Of a DNA stretch of 64,000 nucleotides, positions 22,511 to 36,262 are shown piece by piece. Source of the stretch: Fratercula arctica (Eukaryota > Chordata > Aves > Charadriiformes > Alcidae); contig CANTUZ010000005.1 in NCBI GenBank assembly GCA_947846985.1, positions 5,594,501 to 5,658,500 on the forward strand. Direction: 5' to 3'. The translations under genes were made by a program, and so were the position numbers. The notes below the pieces were generated by a model, which was not told where the DNA came from, made no database searches, and worked only from the letters and a program-made list of their open reading frames with translations. Numbering within the stretch: the first letter of the stretch is position 1; each line of letters starts with the position of its first letter.

Positions 22511-23955
22511 CTTTACTGAAAGCCCTTCTTCTTTGGTAATGAGAAATATAATATGCTAAATTAAGAAATAATTACTTTCCATTCTTTCATTCTGCTTGAT
22601 GTTTTCTCGTCATTGAAGATATGACTGTTCTGTAGCTGCCTTTTCCTAACTGAAAGCTAGTCTTAAATTAAACATGGAAAATTTTAGGCAATCAGGGATG
22701 TATCTGCTTTTGGTTCCACTGGACACTTTTTAGTTAATTAGAGGGGAAGGCAAATGAAAAATATTTACTCCACCTATTTCCTGTGGTGCAACCTCAAGGT
22801 CACCTGCTTTTTCTGCATGTTGTGCAAATTAGACCAGAATTTGGATGCTTGCTTTTCACTTAAAGTTATTGAATTCTTAAGATGCGATTTGTTTCTAAGT
22901 CACTGAGGCCACCAAATTTCACAGAATCACAGCCTATTCAAATATATCTTGCTAGTGATGATTTGATCCTGCCTTTTCCCAGATTTTCTTTGCATTTGAA
23001 GATTTGCTTCTGACAGCGTCATAGTCCCACCTTTCTGTTCATTTCACAAAGATCTGGTTCCTTGTCTACCTTAAATGAGCAGGAAGGGATCTTACAGAAT
23101 TCCATGTAGGACTCTTATTCGATTCTTTATACAGCAGATTTGGGATTTTATTGTGGTTGTCATTTATTAAGGTTGTATTTCACTTAAATAACCCAACGAT
23201 AGAGTTTTTTGCATTGTGTGTTTGTTAATAAACCTTTTGCACTTGCCTTTACTGGTGGAAGTAAAGTGGGTTGTTAACGCAGGTTGCGTGATGGATGAGA
23301 TTATAATTGATGAGGTTTTTTTAAGGAAGAAAAAAAAAAACAAACCCAAGAAAAAACTGTTAAAGGATAAGTTAAATCACTGGAACCACTTGTTACCCAG
23401 AAATTATTCAATAATTCGTGTGTAGCAGTGTCTGTTTAGTACACTGCTGTTCTGCTATCATACAAAGTAATTTAAGCCCAATCATCAACAAAGCTGTTTT
23501 GAGTAGCTTCTGAAAACTGCTAAAGCTTTTTATGGATGTACTCAAATCACTGCATACTGAAATCCCATAATTCCTAGTTGTCAGCTTTGTTTCTAATTAT
23601 TTGGGGATGAACTAGGACGTTAATATTTTCATATAGAATAAATTTAAGTACTGCATTTTTTTTCCCTGTAGTCTTTGTAGTCTTTTCTAGTCTTTTAAAT
23701 AGAAATAAGCTCCCAAGCCTCCTGACATTCAGCAGTAAGTACTGGTAGTACACAGGGGGAAGTAATACGAGAAGTACCTGCCCTAGAGCCCCCCACTTAC
23801 CATAGCTCCCCAGCCTCTAATCCTGCTATTTACCCTCTCCCATGTATAGTTTGCTCATTCTTGTCCTAAATTTTTGTTATTCAGAGGAAACATTACTTTC
23901 AGAGGGTTTCAGGATACCTGAGATGTGTCCTATGCATGTGAAAATATAGTACTGC
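22511..23955. other. Intron start, AT-rich unique sequence
   Basis: No gene or recognised repeat. There is a short A-run at about 23329-23340. Confidence 0.4.
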
Positions 23956-25144
23956 AAGACCAGTATCTGACAAGGTGCATCCCAGAGTCCAGAGGGAACT
24001 GGCTGATGCAGTTCCAAAGCCATTCTTCATGATATTTGAAAAGTCATGGCAGTCAGGTGAAGTCCCCAGTGTCTGGAAAAAGGGAAGCGTTGCAACCCAT
24101 TTTTAAAAAGGGTAGAAAGGAGGACCCTGGGAACTGTGTCAGCCTCACCTCTGTGCCTGGGAAAATCATGGAATGGATCCTTCTAGCAGCTATGCTAAGG
24201 CTCTTGGAGGACAGGGAGGTGATTTGAGACAGCCACCGTGGCTTTGCTAGGGGCAGGTCCTGCCTGACCAACGTAGTGGCCTTCTATGATGCAGTGACTA
24301 TATCAGTGGACAAGGGAAGAGCTATGGATGTTGTCTCTCTGGACTTTGGTAAGGCCTTTGCCACAGTCCCCCAACCACATCTTTCTCTCTAAATTGGAGA
24401 GAGATGGATTTTATGGGTGGACTGTTTGGTGGATGAGGAATTGGTTGGATAGTCGCATCCAGAGGGTAGTGGTCAAGGTCTCAATATCCAGATGGAAACT
24501 GGTGACAGGTGGTGTCCCTCAGGAGTCCACATTAGGACCATTGCTGTTTAATACCGTCATCAATGACATAGTGGGATCAAGCGCACCTTCAGCAAGTTTG
24601 TGGATAACACTAAGCTAAGTGGTACAGTTGACACACCTGAGGGACAGGATGTCATCTAGAGGGATCTGGATAAACTCAGGAAGTGGGCCCATGTGAACCT
24701 CATGAGGTTCAACAAGGCCAGGTCCAGGGTGCTACACCTGGGTCGGGGCAACCCCTGGTATCAATACAGGCTGCAGGATGAAGGATTGAGAGCAGCCCTG
24801 CTGAGAAGGACTTGGGGCTACTGGTGGATGAAAAGCTGGACATGAGCCGACAATGTGCACTCTCAGCCCAGAAAGACAACTGTATTCTGGGCTGTATCAA
24901 AAGAAGCGTGGCCAGCAGACCAGATAGAAGGAAGAAATGTTTTATGTTGAGGGTGGTGAGACACTGGCACAGGTTGCCCAGAGAGATGGTAGATGCCCCA
25001 TCCATGGAAACATTCAAAGTCAAGTTGGACAGGGCTCTGAGAAACCCGATCTCGTGGAAGATGTCCCTGCCTATGGCAGGGCAGGTTGGACTAGATGACC
25101 TTTAAAGGTCCCTTCCAACCCAAACCATTCTATGATTCCATGAT
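23956..25144 (+). mobile_element. CR1 LINE with internal deletion and decayed RT
   Basis: A CR1 copy of about 1.19 kb starts further upstream in the reverse transcriptase than the copy at 15.5 kb. Recognisable RT stretches are [36 protein letters not shown] (motif A, with an expected Asp replaced by Ala) and GGVPQESTLGPLLFN (motif B region). The catalytic FADD appears as FVDN (AAGTTTGTGGATAACAC), so it is inactive. Many stops interrupt the frame. After GTGGCCAGCAGACCAG the sequence jumps to [18 protein letters not shown]. About 340 bp present in the 15.5-kb copy ([13 protein letters not shown] through the following region) are missing. The 3' end, GGACTAGATGACC, TTCCAACCC and CATTCTATGATTCCATGATT, is intact. 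Confidence 0.95.
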
Positions 25145-28100
25145 TGCCCAAAGGTGCCCTGCCTACTCAGGAGCTGCTGGCTTTAGGCCAGCTTTCAGCT
25201 CGACTGCCTCTGTTTCTTTCACCCATGAATCTTAAAACTATCTTTTGTGTTACAGCTGTAAAGGGACTTTCATAACTAGAACACAGAGTCTTTAAACTGT
25301 TGAAGTGGTGGTTTAAAATTGATAAGTGGATAACATAACCATTGTTGACTCCTGTGTTTTTCATGTCTTTTGTATTGTTTTGATCTAAAATATGAGTTAG
25401 CACAGCAAGTAAAGGAAACATGGCAGGTATGGTACTCTCATTTATTAATTTAGAGGTAGATGTCAGAAGGAGCTAGCTTCTGTGTATAAAATCTATGTGA
25501 CTTGAACCAGAAGGAAGTTTATTTTTTTCTTTGGAGACGTATAGGACTTACCAGTATGCTATAAGTCAAGTTAATGGTGGTGACTTTGAGAAACCTGGTG
25601 TGCAGACTGGTTTGAAAATGGTTAAGGCTTTGCATATGAGCAGTTGTCACATTTTTTGTGGCAGAGGATTTGAAAACTTCAGCAGATATATCTTATGTCC
25701 TATGCATATTTCAGTGGGTAAGTGTGTATCAGATCTATGTTGAGAACACCTTCAGCCATCTGAAGGTGCATGTCCTGGAAAAGCTAGATGTTCAGAGTAT
25801 AGAGGTGAGGAACACCTCGGAAGCAGGTTTCCCTTTGCTTACCTGCTTGCTCCTCAAAGATGCAGTGCTGTCAGGAAGAGGGGGCAGTTCAATAAAGACC
25901 TCCCTCACAGTATCATTGCAGTTTGCTGCAGTGTTTTTAGAGGATGTCTAAAGTATTCAAAAACCGTATTCGTTTGGGTTTTTTTCCCTGTTGGCTGTAA
26001 TGTTAGAAAGAAGCTTTTCGTTATATTTAACATACGGTAGCACTCCCTCAATCATTATGACACAGACCAAAGATGCTGAAATGGTGGGACATCACTTTTA
26101 AATCAAAGCTTAAATGTTCCTGGTAAAACCTTGTCTGATGGAAGCTCGTGGTGAACTGATGCATATCAGAAGTAAAATGATGTGTTTTCGTAATGTATTC
26201 TATTCACCACGGTGCATTTAAAAATGTCCTTCAAACCGACAACACAGCAATTCCTTATACATTATTTGTGAGCTGAAAGGACTCGTCACTGGCTAAAAAC
26301 AGTGTGACCCAAATTGGCTTCGACATCATGTAAAGGGGAAAATGAACCAGAAATTAGAAATGTTGTTGAAAAGCAGGTGCGTTTACTTCTGAATATGAAT
26401 CATATGTTACTCATCGTTTCTGACTGCTTGGCTGAAATGATGATATTAGGTTAATTAAAAATTCAGAGATATTTGAGAGGGGTAGGATTTAAGTTGGTAA
26501 TTTACTCAGGTGAAATTAAAATACACATTTAAGGCTTATGTACAAATACATAATTCAACATGCTGCTAAGAAGAATTAGCTCTTGCCAGTTGCTTTGCCT
26601 GAAATGAGGGATCGTCATAACGGTTGTGGGGCTGCCATTTCTTTTTGAAGGTGAACTGCAAATTGATATCCAGGGATACTGTCAAGTAATTCCTCCTTCA
26701 TCCATTCTTTATAACGCTGTTTCTTTATGTGCTTGATGCTTCGCACAGAATTTTTATCGTTTTCTATTTGTCTGTTTTGTGATTAGCTGACCAGGGCTGA
26801 AATCAATGATCTCTGTGATCATTACCATTTGTGATCATATTTAATACAATTGTGATACCTGTGCTGGAAAGTTTTTATGTCAGAATTTTTGCTGACATTG
26901 CTGTATGGTTCCAGCATGTATGTGCCTGACGGCTGAGCTGGAGAGGTGCATCCTTAGCTGTGTGTAACGCTCTTGGCTTGAGCCCAGGTGCATCCTTGGC
27001 GGGGACCCCTGTTAAAGGCTTCTGAGAGACAATTTGGTGTGCAGAGAGGAAAGCAAATATGGTATTCTCAGGGAGTTGTTGTCAGCGTGGACTCAAATAC
27101 CCTGATTTTCCTTCCAGTGATGTTTTCTCCACCTCATATTTTTGCAACATTAAAGAAGCCAAATCCCATCATTCCTTGAGCTGCTTTTCTCTCTCTGTGG
27201 AGGAGCCATGGGTCAGTGGAGTTTTAATGCTGGTTTTGTAGACAGGGTTTGCTGTTATTCTGTGTTTGTGGAATGTTAGTCACTACTGTCACTGATGAAG
27301 TGGTGAGGATGAGATAGACAGGACAATCAACGATATCAAAGGCAGGAGTAAACGGATGATTGAGTGCCTAGAAATTGCAGGCGTTCTTTGAACACCTCCC
27401 TGCATGTGGCATGGGCCTGAGAAATACAGACCAACTTCTGGACAGCTCTGGGATGGTGACCAGTGGTGACAGAAATTTCAACTAAGGGAGTTAGTTACAA
27501 TATCTGTCTCTGCAAATTATAACTTTGGTCAATGAGCAGGAAAATGGCAGGAGGATTTGAGCAGTGGGTTCTCAGGTTAGGGAATATATATCTTTTTTTT
27601 TTTTTTTTTTTTGGGGCAATATTTTTGTAAAGCTCCAGAAAGGCTTTTGGCAGTGCTGGGGCATCGCCTCCAAAAGGGACACAAAACAATTGCACCACAT
27701 CTTTGCTCCCCTGGCTCGTGAAGTCTACTGTCTGAGCTGGTACGCAATGAATGGGCAATCGGATTCCGGTAGATTAGGATGACATTGTGTAGGCTGGAGA
27801 TCAGAGAGGTAAATATTTTTGTGGTAGCTACAGAGATGTTTATTTCTCACAGAATGATCGAATGCTGTCAGAGAGTTACCTGCTGATTGTAAACAGTCAG
27901 AAGCAAGGGTAAGTGAAGCATCAGGATGTGATAATTACTGGCGTTATTCTTTCTGTTGTTTTGGACTGTGTACAAAAGATAGTCTGATATTGGGGTGAGA
28001 GGTCATTTTTCAGTGTGTACCATGGCTGGGAAATGTGCTTTGAATCCCAATAATTATATTGAGAGTATGAAAAAAACCCAAACAAATCAACACTTGCAGC

Positions 28101-29253
28101 GTTGCATTAGTTACATATGGATTCTTCAGTGCAGTCACAGATTTCACAGGTGTGCAATGAAATGTTGCTATGCTTATATCTTGAAATTGGATATGTCATG
28201 TATACTCCATGAAAATGAGGAGGCCTTTAGCTGATTTGTTTCATAATAGTTGGCAGTATCTGGAGTTATTGTCTAAGAAGTTGTATACTACTTTGTTACT
28301 CATCTCTTAAATTGCTTCTTCTGGAGTATATTGTCTTCTGCAGTTCTTTGGTTAAATTTCCCTACAGTCTGTATTCCTTTGGACCCTGGAGATAGAAAAA
28401 AAAAAGTGTGACTTGTACTTCCATATGCCATTTCTTTTATTCCTGAGCTGGATCAATCTTTAGGTGTGTAGCTATCAAAGACATTTCAGTTGAGGAACTT
28501 AGTTTAAAAAAAAATAAGCAAACCTAAAGCAAAGCAGAGAAAGAGATCTTTCAGTGAGTGTGGTAAGCTAAATGTCAAAACTCCCTACCTTTCTCTGTCT
28601 GAGATCTTTTGTAAAATACAAAGCAAGGTTTATTTTGGGAAACAAACCAGCTGTGCAGCTGTGGGCACAAGGCTTTGCAGGAGATTCTTTCTAAGGCCTC
28701 TCATTTCAAGGTGAGGCAAAGCCAGTGTAGTGCCAGATAGGAGGGGTGAAGTGAAGATGCTTATTGCAGCAAACGGTGATTGTGGTTGATGTGACACTCC
28801 TGAGGGTGTGACAGATCCAGAGAAGGCAGATGCTCCAGGTGGCTGAGGTTACCCTGCTCCATTTGCTGCCAAGCTGTTTACAGCATTTGCCCCAGTGGTG
28901 CTTATTGCAAAATGGCAAGGGGTGGTATCTTAATGTGACAGAAGAAACAAAGCTGTCATTTGTAAAGATATCAGGGAATAGATCAAAGAATATCTGCTGG
29001 AAAAATCTGATTAAGACCGTCTCTGAGGATCAAGGGGACATCTGTCTGCAAATCAACAAATAACTGTCAGTAGAAGAAAAAAGTTAATGCCAAGCCAGAG
29101 AAAAGTGAAACTGCCCAGACCAAGAACACCATTCGTCCCCCCCCCAGCTGAGCATAGCATGAGGAGACTGGACTTGGTTTTGTAGTGCTTACACTGCTTC
29201 ATATACTGTAAAAGTTTATTTTTAAAAGGCAGGAAAAACACTAAGCAGACACT
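25145..29253. other. Unique intronic sequence with a T20 run
   Basis: No gene is recognised. T20 spans 27593-27612. The 26200-26850 part is AT-rich with TTAATTAAA and repeated GTGATCAT, and might include regulatory DNA, but I have no direct support. Confidence 0.35.
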
Positions 29254-29343
29254 GGGTTTGGATTTTGGTGGGATTTTTTTGGGGTTTTGGTTTTGTATTG
29301 TTTTTTTGTTTGGTTGGTTTTGGTTTTTTTTGTTTTTATTTTG
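29254..29343. repeat. G/T-rich low-complexity tract
   Basis: Runs of G and T alternate (GGGGTTTTGGTTTTG, GGTTGGTTTTGG), with almost no A or C for about 90 bp. It is strand-asymmetric simple sequence. Confidence 0.85.
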
Positions 29344-32300
29344 TCCCCAAAGCTTGCACTTAGAAATTGGGTAGTATTATATTGTTTATCCTGGCTGGGA
29401 TTATGCCCACTGTTCTAGGTTCCTTCACTTTTAATTTCTCCACTCAAAGTCCATTTTATTCACCCTGACCAATGGCTATATGCCAGCCGGACAGGTCAGA
29501 TATTGCTGAAGGATGCAGTTTTATCTACACAAGAGAAATACAACATTTAGCTAGTTGACATTTAATTTGCATTTAGATTCCTGCAAAACAATGTAATCAA
29601 GAGGTAATTTCTGTTGATCGAACTTTGTAATGCATGTAAGATCCAAACCCAGATTCTAAAATCTTTATTCTCTTGCCTTAAACATTAAGAAAAATATCTT
29701 GTGAAGACCCACGATAGAACTTATTATAGAGCTTACAAAAATAGCTGCTATGTTTTATTATTCCTTAGTTACCTTAGTAGAGAAACGAAAATACATGTGA
29801 TATTTAAAGAAACAAATGGGTGTGATTTCATGAAGTCAGTGGCTTTGCATCTTCCTTTTGTAATGGAGCAATAGATTTGACTCCTTCGCTCTCTCTTCCT
29901 TGCTGAAAAGTAGGCAATGAAAAATCTAAAAAGAAAATGACAGTAAGTGCTTTGTAAGGAAAGGAAAAGAGTGGTGACATTTAGAAGGAGATTGATGGCT
30001 CACCTAGACCTCCAGTGATAAAGAAGCAATTAACAGAGGGAGAAACTCCAAACAAAATGATGCCCTCTCATGTAGATTCAGGTACCCTGCCAAGGTGTTC
30101 ATAGTAACCCATGTTCAGTCTATTAAAAGGTTATTAGCAAGTGTCTTGAAATTAGTGATGGGTGGTCCGTGTAGCAGTATGGGGTGAACTGATTGAATTT
30201 ATATTAAAAATCGACACTTTTATTAGTGACGACTCATAAACATAGCTTTCATAGAACCACTTGAAAGCAATGTGGCTCTTTAGTGCATCAGGATTTAGTG
30301 ATTGGTTCAGTCAAGTTCTACAGGAGAAGCAGCCACTGCCACAGTTGAGCTGAACTTTCAAAAGGCCCTTCACAGAATGAGGCTCAATAAGCTCTGTGAA
30401 GTTTAAGAAGATGCTGGAGTGCAAGAGCACCATTTTATGAATGCTTACATGAGCTGTACCAGTTGGAGTGTCTCTGCAAGCATCCTTCCCCCAGACGTGT
30501 TCTGTGAGCCCCCTGTGTCCCCATTCCCAATGTCACTAGCTGTATGTGGCAACCAGTGGAGTCAGCCAGCTGTTGTCTGGCTTGGAGTAACTTCCAGAGC
30601 AAAGCGAAGGGAGAAGTTGAGTGAGAGTCCTTGTGTTTCCCTGGGGCTGAGTTGGCTGCACGTCCTGCTCCTTAGGGAGCCTCTTGGCAAAGACAACACT
30701 CCCGGAGTTCCAGCTTACACTTCTTGGGTGCTGTCACACAGCGGCACACCTTTGTGAAGGAGAACTTCTCTTTCGGTGCCGAAGAGATGCGTGGTGAAAG
30801 GATACGGTGCTTTTCCTTGGATTGAATGTAACTATGCGAATGGAGGGATGCTTGTAGGGTTTGTTCCCATGATGTGCCTGGAAGATGCAGAGCATGGTGC
30901 AGGGGGTGAAGACAGTATTCGCAGGCAAAAAGCAGGTGCCTGTCTTTCCGAGGTGAGAGAAAAGTGTGCTGTGAGCAATATAGGCTATTTTAGCTCAACA
31001 GGTAAAAATTGTTAGGGCGTCTCTTCGCCTCCTACTTAGTACCTGGAAATCACTGGGGGAAAGGGAGGTTTGTTTGTTCCTGTTTTCTTTGTTTGTTTCG
31101 GCTGCTGCTGCACACAGAGTGTTAGATGTTTATTCATCCATAAGTTCTAATTATGTAGTACAGGAGGAACATCATGTTTAGGAAGATACAGGTAAACTAT
31201 TCTAAGCTGTAAATATAAAAGCCCCATATTCCCTCTGGACTTCCTACAGCCCTCAGCCTACATAGCTGAATTTTGTGCAAAAGCGTTGCTCAAACTGAGG
31301 TGTTGGAATTTGTTCCCTGCTAGAGACCATGTTGCTTTGGCCTTTTCTTAAAGTGCCCCGTCCCTGACGAAGCGTTCATCTGGTTTATCAGCAGGAACAT
31401 CTCCCACAGCTTCTGTGCAGTCGTGTCTGCTTCAGTTTCCTCTCGGATTCTGAGGACCAGGCAATGGGATTTAAATTTATTTCAAGTGGCAGAATCACCA
31501 CTTGAATTATATTAAAGAAAACAGAGAACTACAAAGCACTCAAAAATGTGAGCAAATATTTATATTTGAGCAAATAGATACATTCATATAGTAATGAAAT
31601 TTCCATTTTGCAGCTAAGAAGTTTCTGTATATGAAACGGTTCTTGTGATGTGCTGAGCTGTACAGAAAAGACAGTTGCTTTAAAATACCAACTTGGTGAT
31701 GACTTAACTACAAACCATATCTCTCATTTTACTATGGTTAATTTAAAAAAAAACTCAACAATTCTGCTTTGAGTGCAGTGCAGTAATGCTAAAGTTGTAA
31801 CCTAGTTTGTCAGGACATTCTGACCCCCTTTTTTGGTTCTTCCAGGCAGATGCCTACATCAGTGAAAAATAGAATATTTCAAAGGAGAAATATCAGAACA
31901 GGTAGTGGACTAACTAAATATTAAATAAAAACTACCTCAGTCTGTCCAACTACAGGCAGTATTTAGGGGACATTACTAAGTTTAATGAGCTCTTTGCCAC
32001 CTTCCTTTTTCTTATTAATAGCTGGCTCTGGACTGGAGAATCAACCATGAGTATTTTAATTTGCTGATAACCTAGAAACATAACTCGAGATGTGCAGAGA
32101 GGTACTTACATTTTTTAAGACAGGAATCCTCTTAGTTTCAGTGGGAATTTCACCTGAGTGGAAGCCTTGGGATCTGGTACAATTGAATTAGGTGAAATGA
32201 AAAATAAATGGCTCTAGTGAAATAAAAGAGCATTTAGAGTGGGGTTTTGATGCGGAACAAGCTGTGTTAATTGCAGTTACCAATAATAAATATGCCATGT

Positions 32301-35179
32301 TTAAGTCATTGATCTATGGTACAAGTCTAACTAGCTAATCTAGGAGTAAGAGCCTGTTCAAACGGGGTAGAGAATTCGGTCTTTTCAGAAAATTTGTACA
32401 ACTCTGAAGTTAATCAAGGTGTCATGAGAGAAGATGTGCCTCAGTCATCAGAACTAGCATCAGAAAACAATTTCTTTAGAGAAATTATGTAACGAGTGAA
32501 AGGAATGGAGCAAAAAAACCAAGCTGAAGCTGTAGAGGTTATTGTGTACTTAATTCTGACAAAAAGTCAGTTTTCCTGCATTTTTTCTTTTTTAACTTAA
32601 GATTTTTCTCCCCTTGAAAAATTGTGGTGTGAGAAGAACACTTGAAGATGATGGAAGTCATGCAACAGGAGAAACAAGCAGGTGTAGCCAGGAAGATCTT
32701 TTCCCATGTTGGTAGGAATTCATCACCAGAAAAGCAATAGCCACCTCCGCTTGCTTTCATTGAGCTGACACTCAGAGGAAGAGATCATGTCCCCGTTCAT
32801 ATAATCCTTGGAAGGCGAATAAAATGGCATAAATCACTTTCTCTCTTACGTGATTTATGTAGATTGCCACTTAGGGGCAATGAGGATAAGTTATCAAATT
32901 ATTTTGCTTTAGGAGTCAGGGTGAAAATGTGAATTGACCCCTTGTTGAAGGGAATATCATCCTTTCTTTATGAACTGAGGTAGCCTCTGTAACATCTACA
33001 ATTTTGTTGAATTTCAGTCCTTTTGAGTATCTGTTTTTGTAAGGCCAACACCCATGGTTTTCAACAGTTTGCCCCAGGAAGACTGCAGAATTGGGTCGTT
33101 GTTATACAACACTACAGTGAAAAAAAGCTTACAACAGAAGGAGGTAGCTCTTTGCAAAGTCTGCTGAATTAAAATCAGTGTGTGGACTCAAGAAAGCAAA
33201 TTTTCCTTTAGGAATGTACTCGTGTATGTACAGAGAAGAAGTGAAATAAGACGTTTTGCTGATAGGGAACCTTAACAAACTTTCTTTTCTCCTTCCAAAG
33301 CTTTTTCTGTATCAGGTGAAACATTTTTATTGTCTGTAGTCTGTTTGATAGTGATGTGTCTGTTCTGCTGCAGAAAGTACACGACGTACCCGAAGACTGC
33401 CTTTCACAGTGCACTTTTTTCTGGATAATCCACCATATCATGCCTGGTGAAATATCAAAAATTCAATAGAGTAATACCTGTTGGGTGTGAAAAGGGCTTG
33501 TGAACCTATATCCTAGAAAGTGGGGCATTAAAGCCTATTCTAGATTCAGAGTTCACTAAGTCACTGTGCAGGTTCCTGTTGCTTTTGGTAGGCTTTTGTT
33601 CATGCCTGTAGTCCCCAGAGAAAGAATATGCAAGATGTTAAAATAATACTGTGCTTAATGTAAGGCACATATGAAGCATAGAAGCAACTTGGATTGTTCT
33701 CATTGAATGTTTTCTTTACTAGTTCCCTTATGATTGAAGTAGCTTTAAAATAACAGTCATAGTCAAACTCAAGCAACTGTGTGTCAAAGTTATTTTCAAA
33801 CTTTTTATAATGTTATGATAAAAATCTGTTCAGTCCTTCACATTTGCAGAAATAGAGTTTTTCCTAAATACATCAATCATTTTTTGCTCTTAAAAAGAGA
33901 ACCTCTGATTTAGCAATCCTGGCAGTTCAATAGCTGGAGTTTTCTACTACTTAAGCTATGTAACATCTGAATTATTTCTTTCAACATGTAATATCTACTA
34001 AGTAGATCAGTCATTTCAGAGACAAATGTAAACGGTATAGGTTTTAGTGAAAGAGTGAAATCCCCTTTCTTACTCGATTATTTCTGAAGAGACATTCTCT
34101 GTAGCTGGCAATCTAATCTTTGGAATGGTACTCATTTATCTTTTGAATGAGATATGAAATGAAAGCCCTAAACACTTCTGTTCATTAAAGATCCAGTTGA
34201 ACCAGTATCCTATTTCAGCTCAGGTAATCAAATTCTGCCTTCTTTACCAACGTTGGTCAGGAAAATTACTCATTTGAAATAGCTGTCTAGCTAAGCATGG
34301 AGTGGCACCGTGCCTTAGCTTCAGAGATGGCTACATTTCTGTGATAGGTTACAGATCCTTTCAGCTTTTGATGGCAATTACATGGTTTTAAATGTGAATG
34401 ACTGTTAGGTGGAGTACAAGTGTGTAGGTGTGTGAGGATGAGCTCAACTCATCCACTGGCCTTCTCGTTGCACTGTCTTGGAAGTAGTTATATCTCTGAT
34501 CTGGATGGCACAGTTCACCAGGGGCAGTCATAGGTTCTTGCACGCCTACCGCATCTTCTTATGGTAGAGGTGGTAGGCAGTGGGGCTCTTTGAGCTGAGA
34601 GAAGCAGAGGGGCACTCAAACTCTGCTTAGGATCCCATGCCGTCACCCTTGCCATGTGCTGGAGCCACCCAGCTTCTTTATAATAGTCTACTGGTTTATT
34701 GCCAGCTTGGGCTGTGTAGGTACTCCTTGGTTTAAGGGAGACTAAATAGATTGTTCTCATTTCCAAGATAGTATTTTAACAAGTAGCCAGATGGGTCTGT
34801 CCTTCCTTTTGCAGTTGAGCCATTGACCTTGAAAGCCAATGCAAGTTTTCAGGCTCGGAAGTGTGAAATAGCTTTGTAGCCATGAGGAACAGTTTGGTTG
34901 TCCTTGAGTGTTACCAAAATATCAAAACTGGACTGCTGTTGATCAGTCAGAAGGTATGGCCAGGACATGTATTTTACTTGCTTACATGACCACTTAAGAA
35001 GACTGAATTCCAGTGAAGAGGTGTTTTATGAAGATCTCCTAGGTTCCCGTTCGATGCTTTGGAGCACAGCTGGTACTACAGTATGGGAGAGATGTTTAGC
35101 CATTAGTAATGGTTTATATAAGGAAAAAATTTTCTCTGGCAATTCTTTGTGATTATGATTCCTACAAAGAGACTGAGTG
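29344..35179. other. Unique intronic sequence, no feature seen
   Basis: No gene, RNA or mobile element recognised over nearly 6 kb. The longest frame (30419-30757 +, 112 codons) has no recognisable motif and no splice context. Confidence 0.4.
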
Positions 35180-35270
35180 GTTTCTCTGGTTTTTTGTTTT
35201 GTTTTGTGGTTTTTTTTTTTTGTTGTTGTTGGTTTTTTTTTTTTTTGGTTGGTTGGTTTTTTTCTCTTTA
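35180..35270. repeat. G/T-rich low-complexity tract
   Basis: TTTTTTGTTTTGTTTTGTGG, long T runs, (GTT)n and GGTTGGTTGG make up about 90 bp that resemble the tract at 29.3 kb. Lysine- and asparagine-rich frames on the other strand here are artefacts of this tract. Confidence 0.88.
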
Positions 35271-36262
35271 CCATAGGCTGAGTAAAAAATGTCCCATGAG
35301 CTGTCAGCCCCTGCAGAAAGTGGAGTAGTAGTGTGACAAGGTGGTTTCTTCTTTTCTGCCATATACTCACTCTGTCGCTTTCTACAGCTGCTGTCCTGTC
35401 CACCTCTTGTGACAGCCCTAGCTCTGGAAAGTTTATCAGTCTGCCCAAAATGAATGAATTAGTGTCTGCTAAATCCTATCTTTCTGTCTCCCACCTGTAA
35501 ATGTTTTTTTTCTTAACCTTGGAATGTCCAACACAGAACTTTTCAATTCTTTCTGTTAACTGCATGGAGAAAGTAGAGATTTAATTCATACCTCAGAAAT
35601 TTTCTTCCGTTTTCTCATCTGAAATCTTATTTCTCCTCCAACTTTTATGGAGTTCACAGCTGATGCAGTTTGAAAGATGTGTGCGCTGATAGCAATAACA
35701 ACTCCCTCAGTGGCCCCATTAATCATTTATAGGCTAGGGAGTCAGATACAGTGTGATAATGCCTATTCCTAAGGCCTCCCTTTTGAGATAACTGACTCAT
35801 GTGTTTCTTTTTTGAAGAGAGCTTTGATTTATTTTGTTTGGTGTGTCTCCCCTCCCCCCATCCTTTCTCAGCAGGCTTTATTAGGCGTATTCATTACTGA
35901 ATAAGATCAAAGTAAGTTGCACTTGTAGATGGATGGTGGTAGGTCACTGAGGATAGAGAATCTGATCAATAATGACCAGAATTTCCTGATATCTAATATC
36001 TGTCTCACTGAGTTGACTGTGGGGGATATTTTCAGATCCTCCCATGGTATATAGTTTACAAATGTAAAAAGAATTAAATACAAAATTACATAAGAAGGAG
36101 ATAGCCCGTTACTCACTTGTTCAGCTGCCACAAGAAGACCTGTCTCTCTGTTAAAGCTGCAGGTTTTCCTAAGTGTTCCTTACTGGATATTAAATAAATT
36201 AACTGGTGTGTTAAATCCATTATTATATCTTCCTGTTCAGCAAAATGAAATTGGTCGCTTCT
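35271..36262. other. Unique intronic sequence, no feature seen
   Basis: No gene or recognised repeat lies between the G/T-rich tract and the LTR-like element. Confidence 0.4.

Noticed and set aside
35026..35448. A lysine-rich 140-codon minus frame
   Set aside because: The lysine and asparagine run is the complement of the G/T-rich low-complexity tract.
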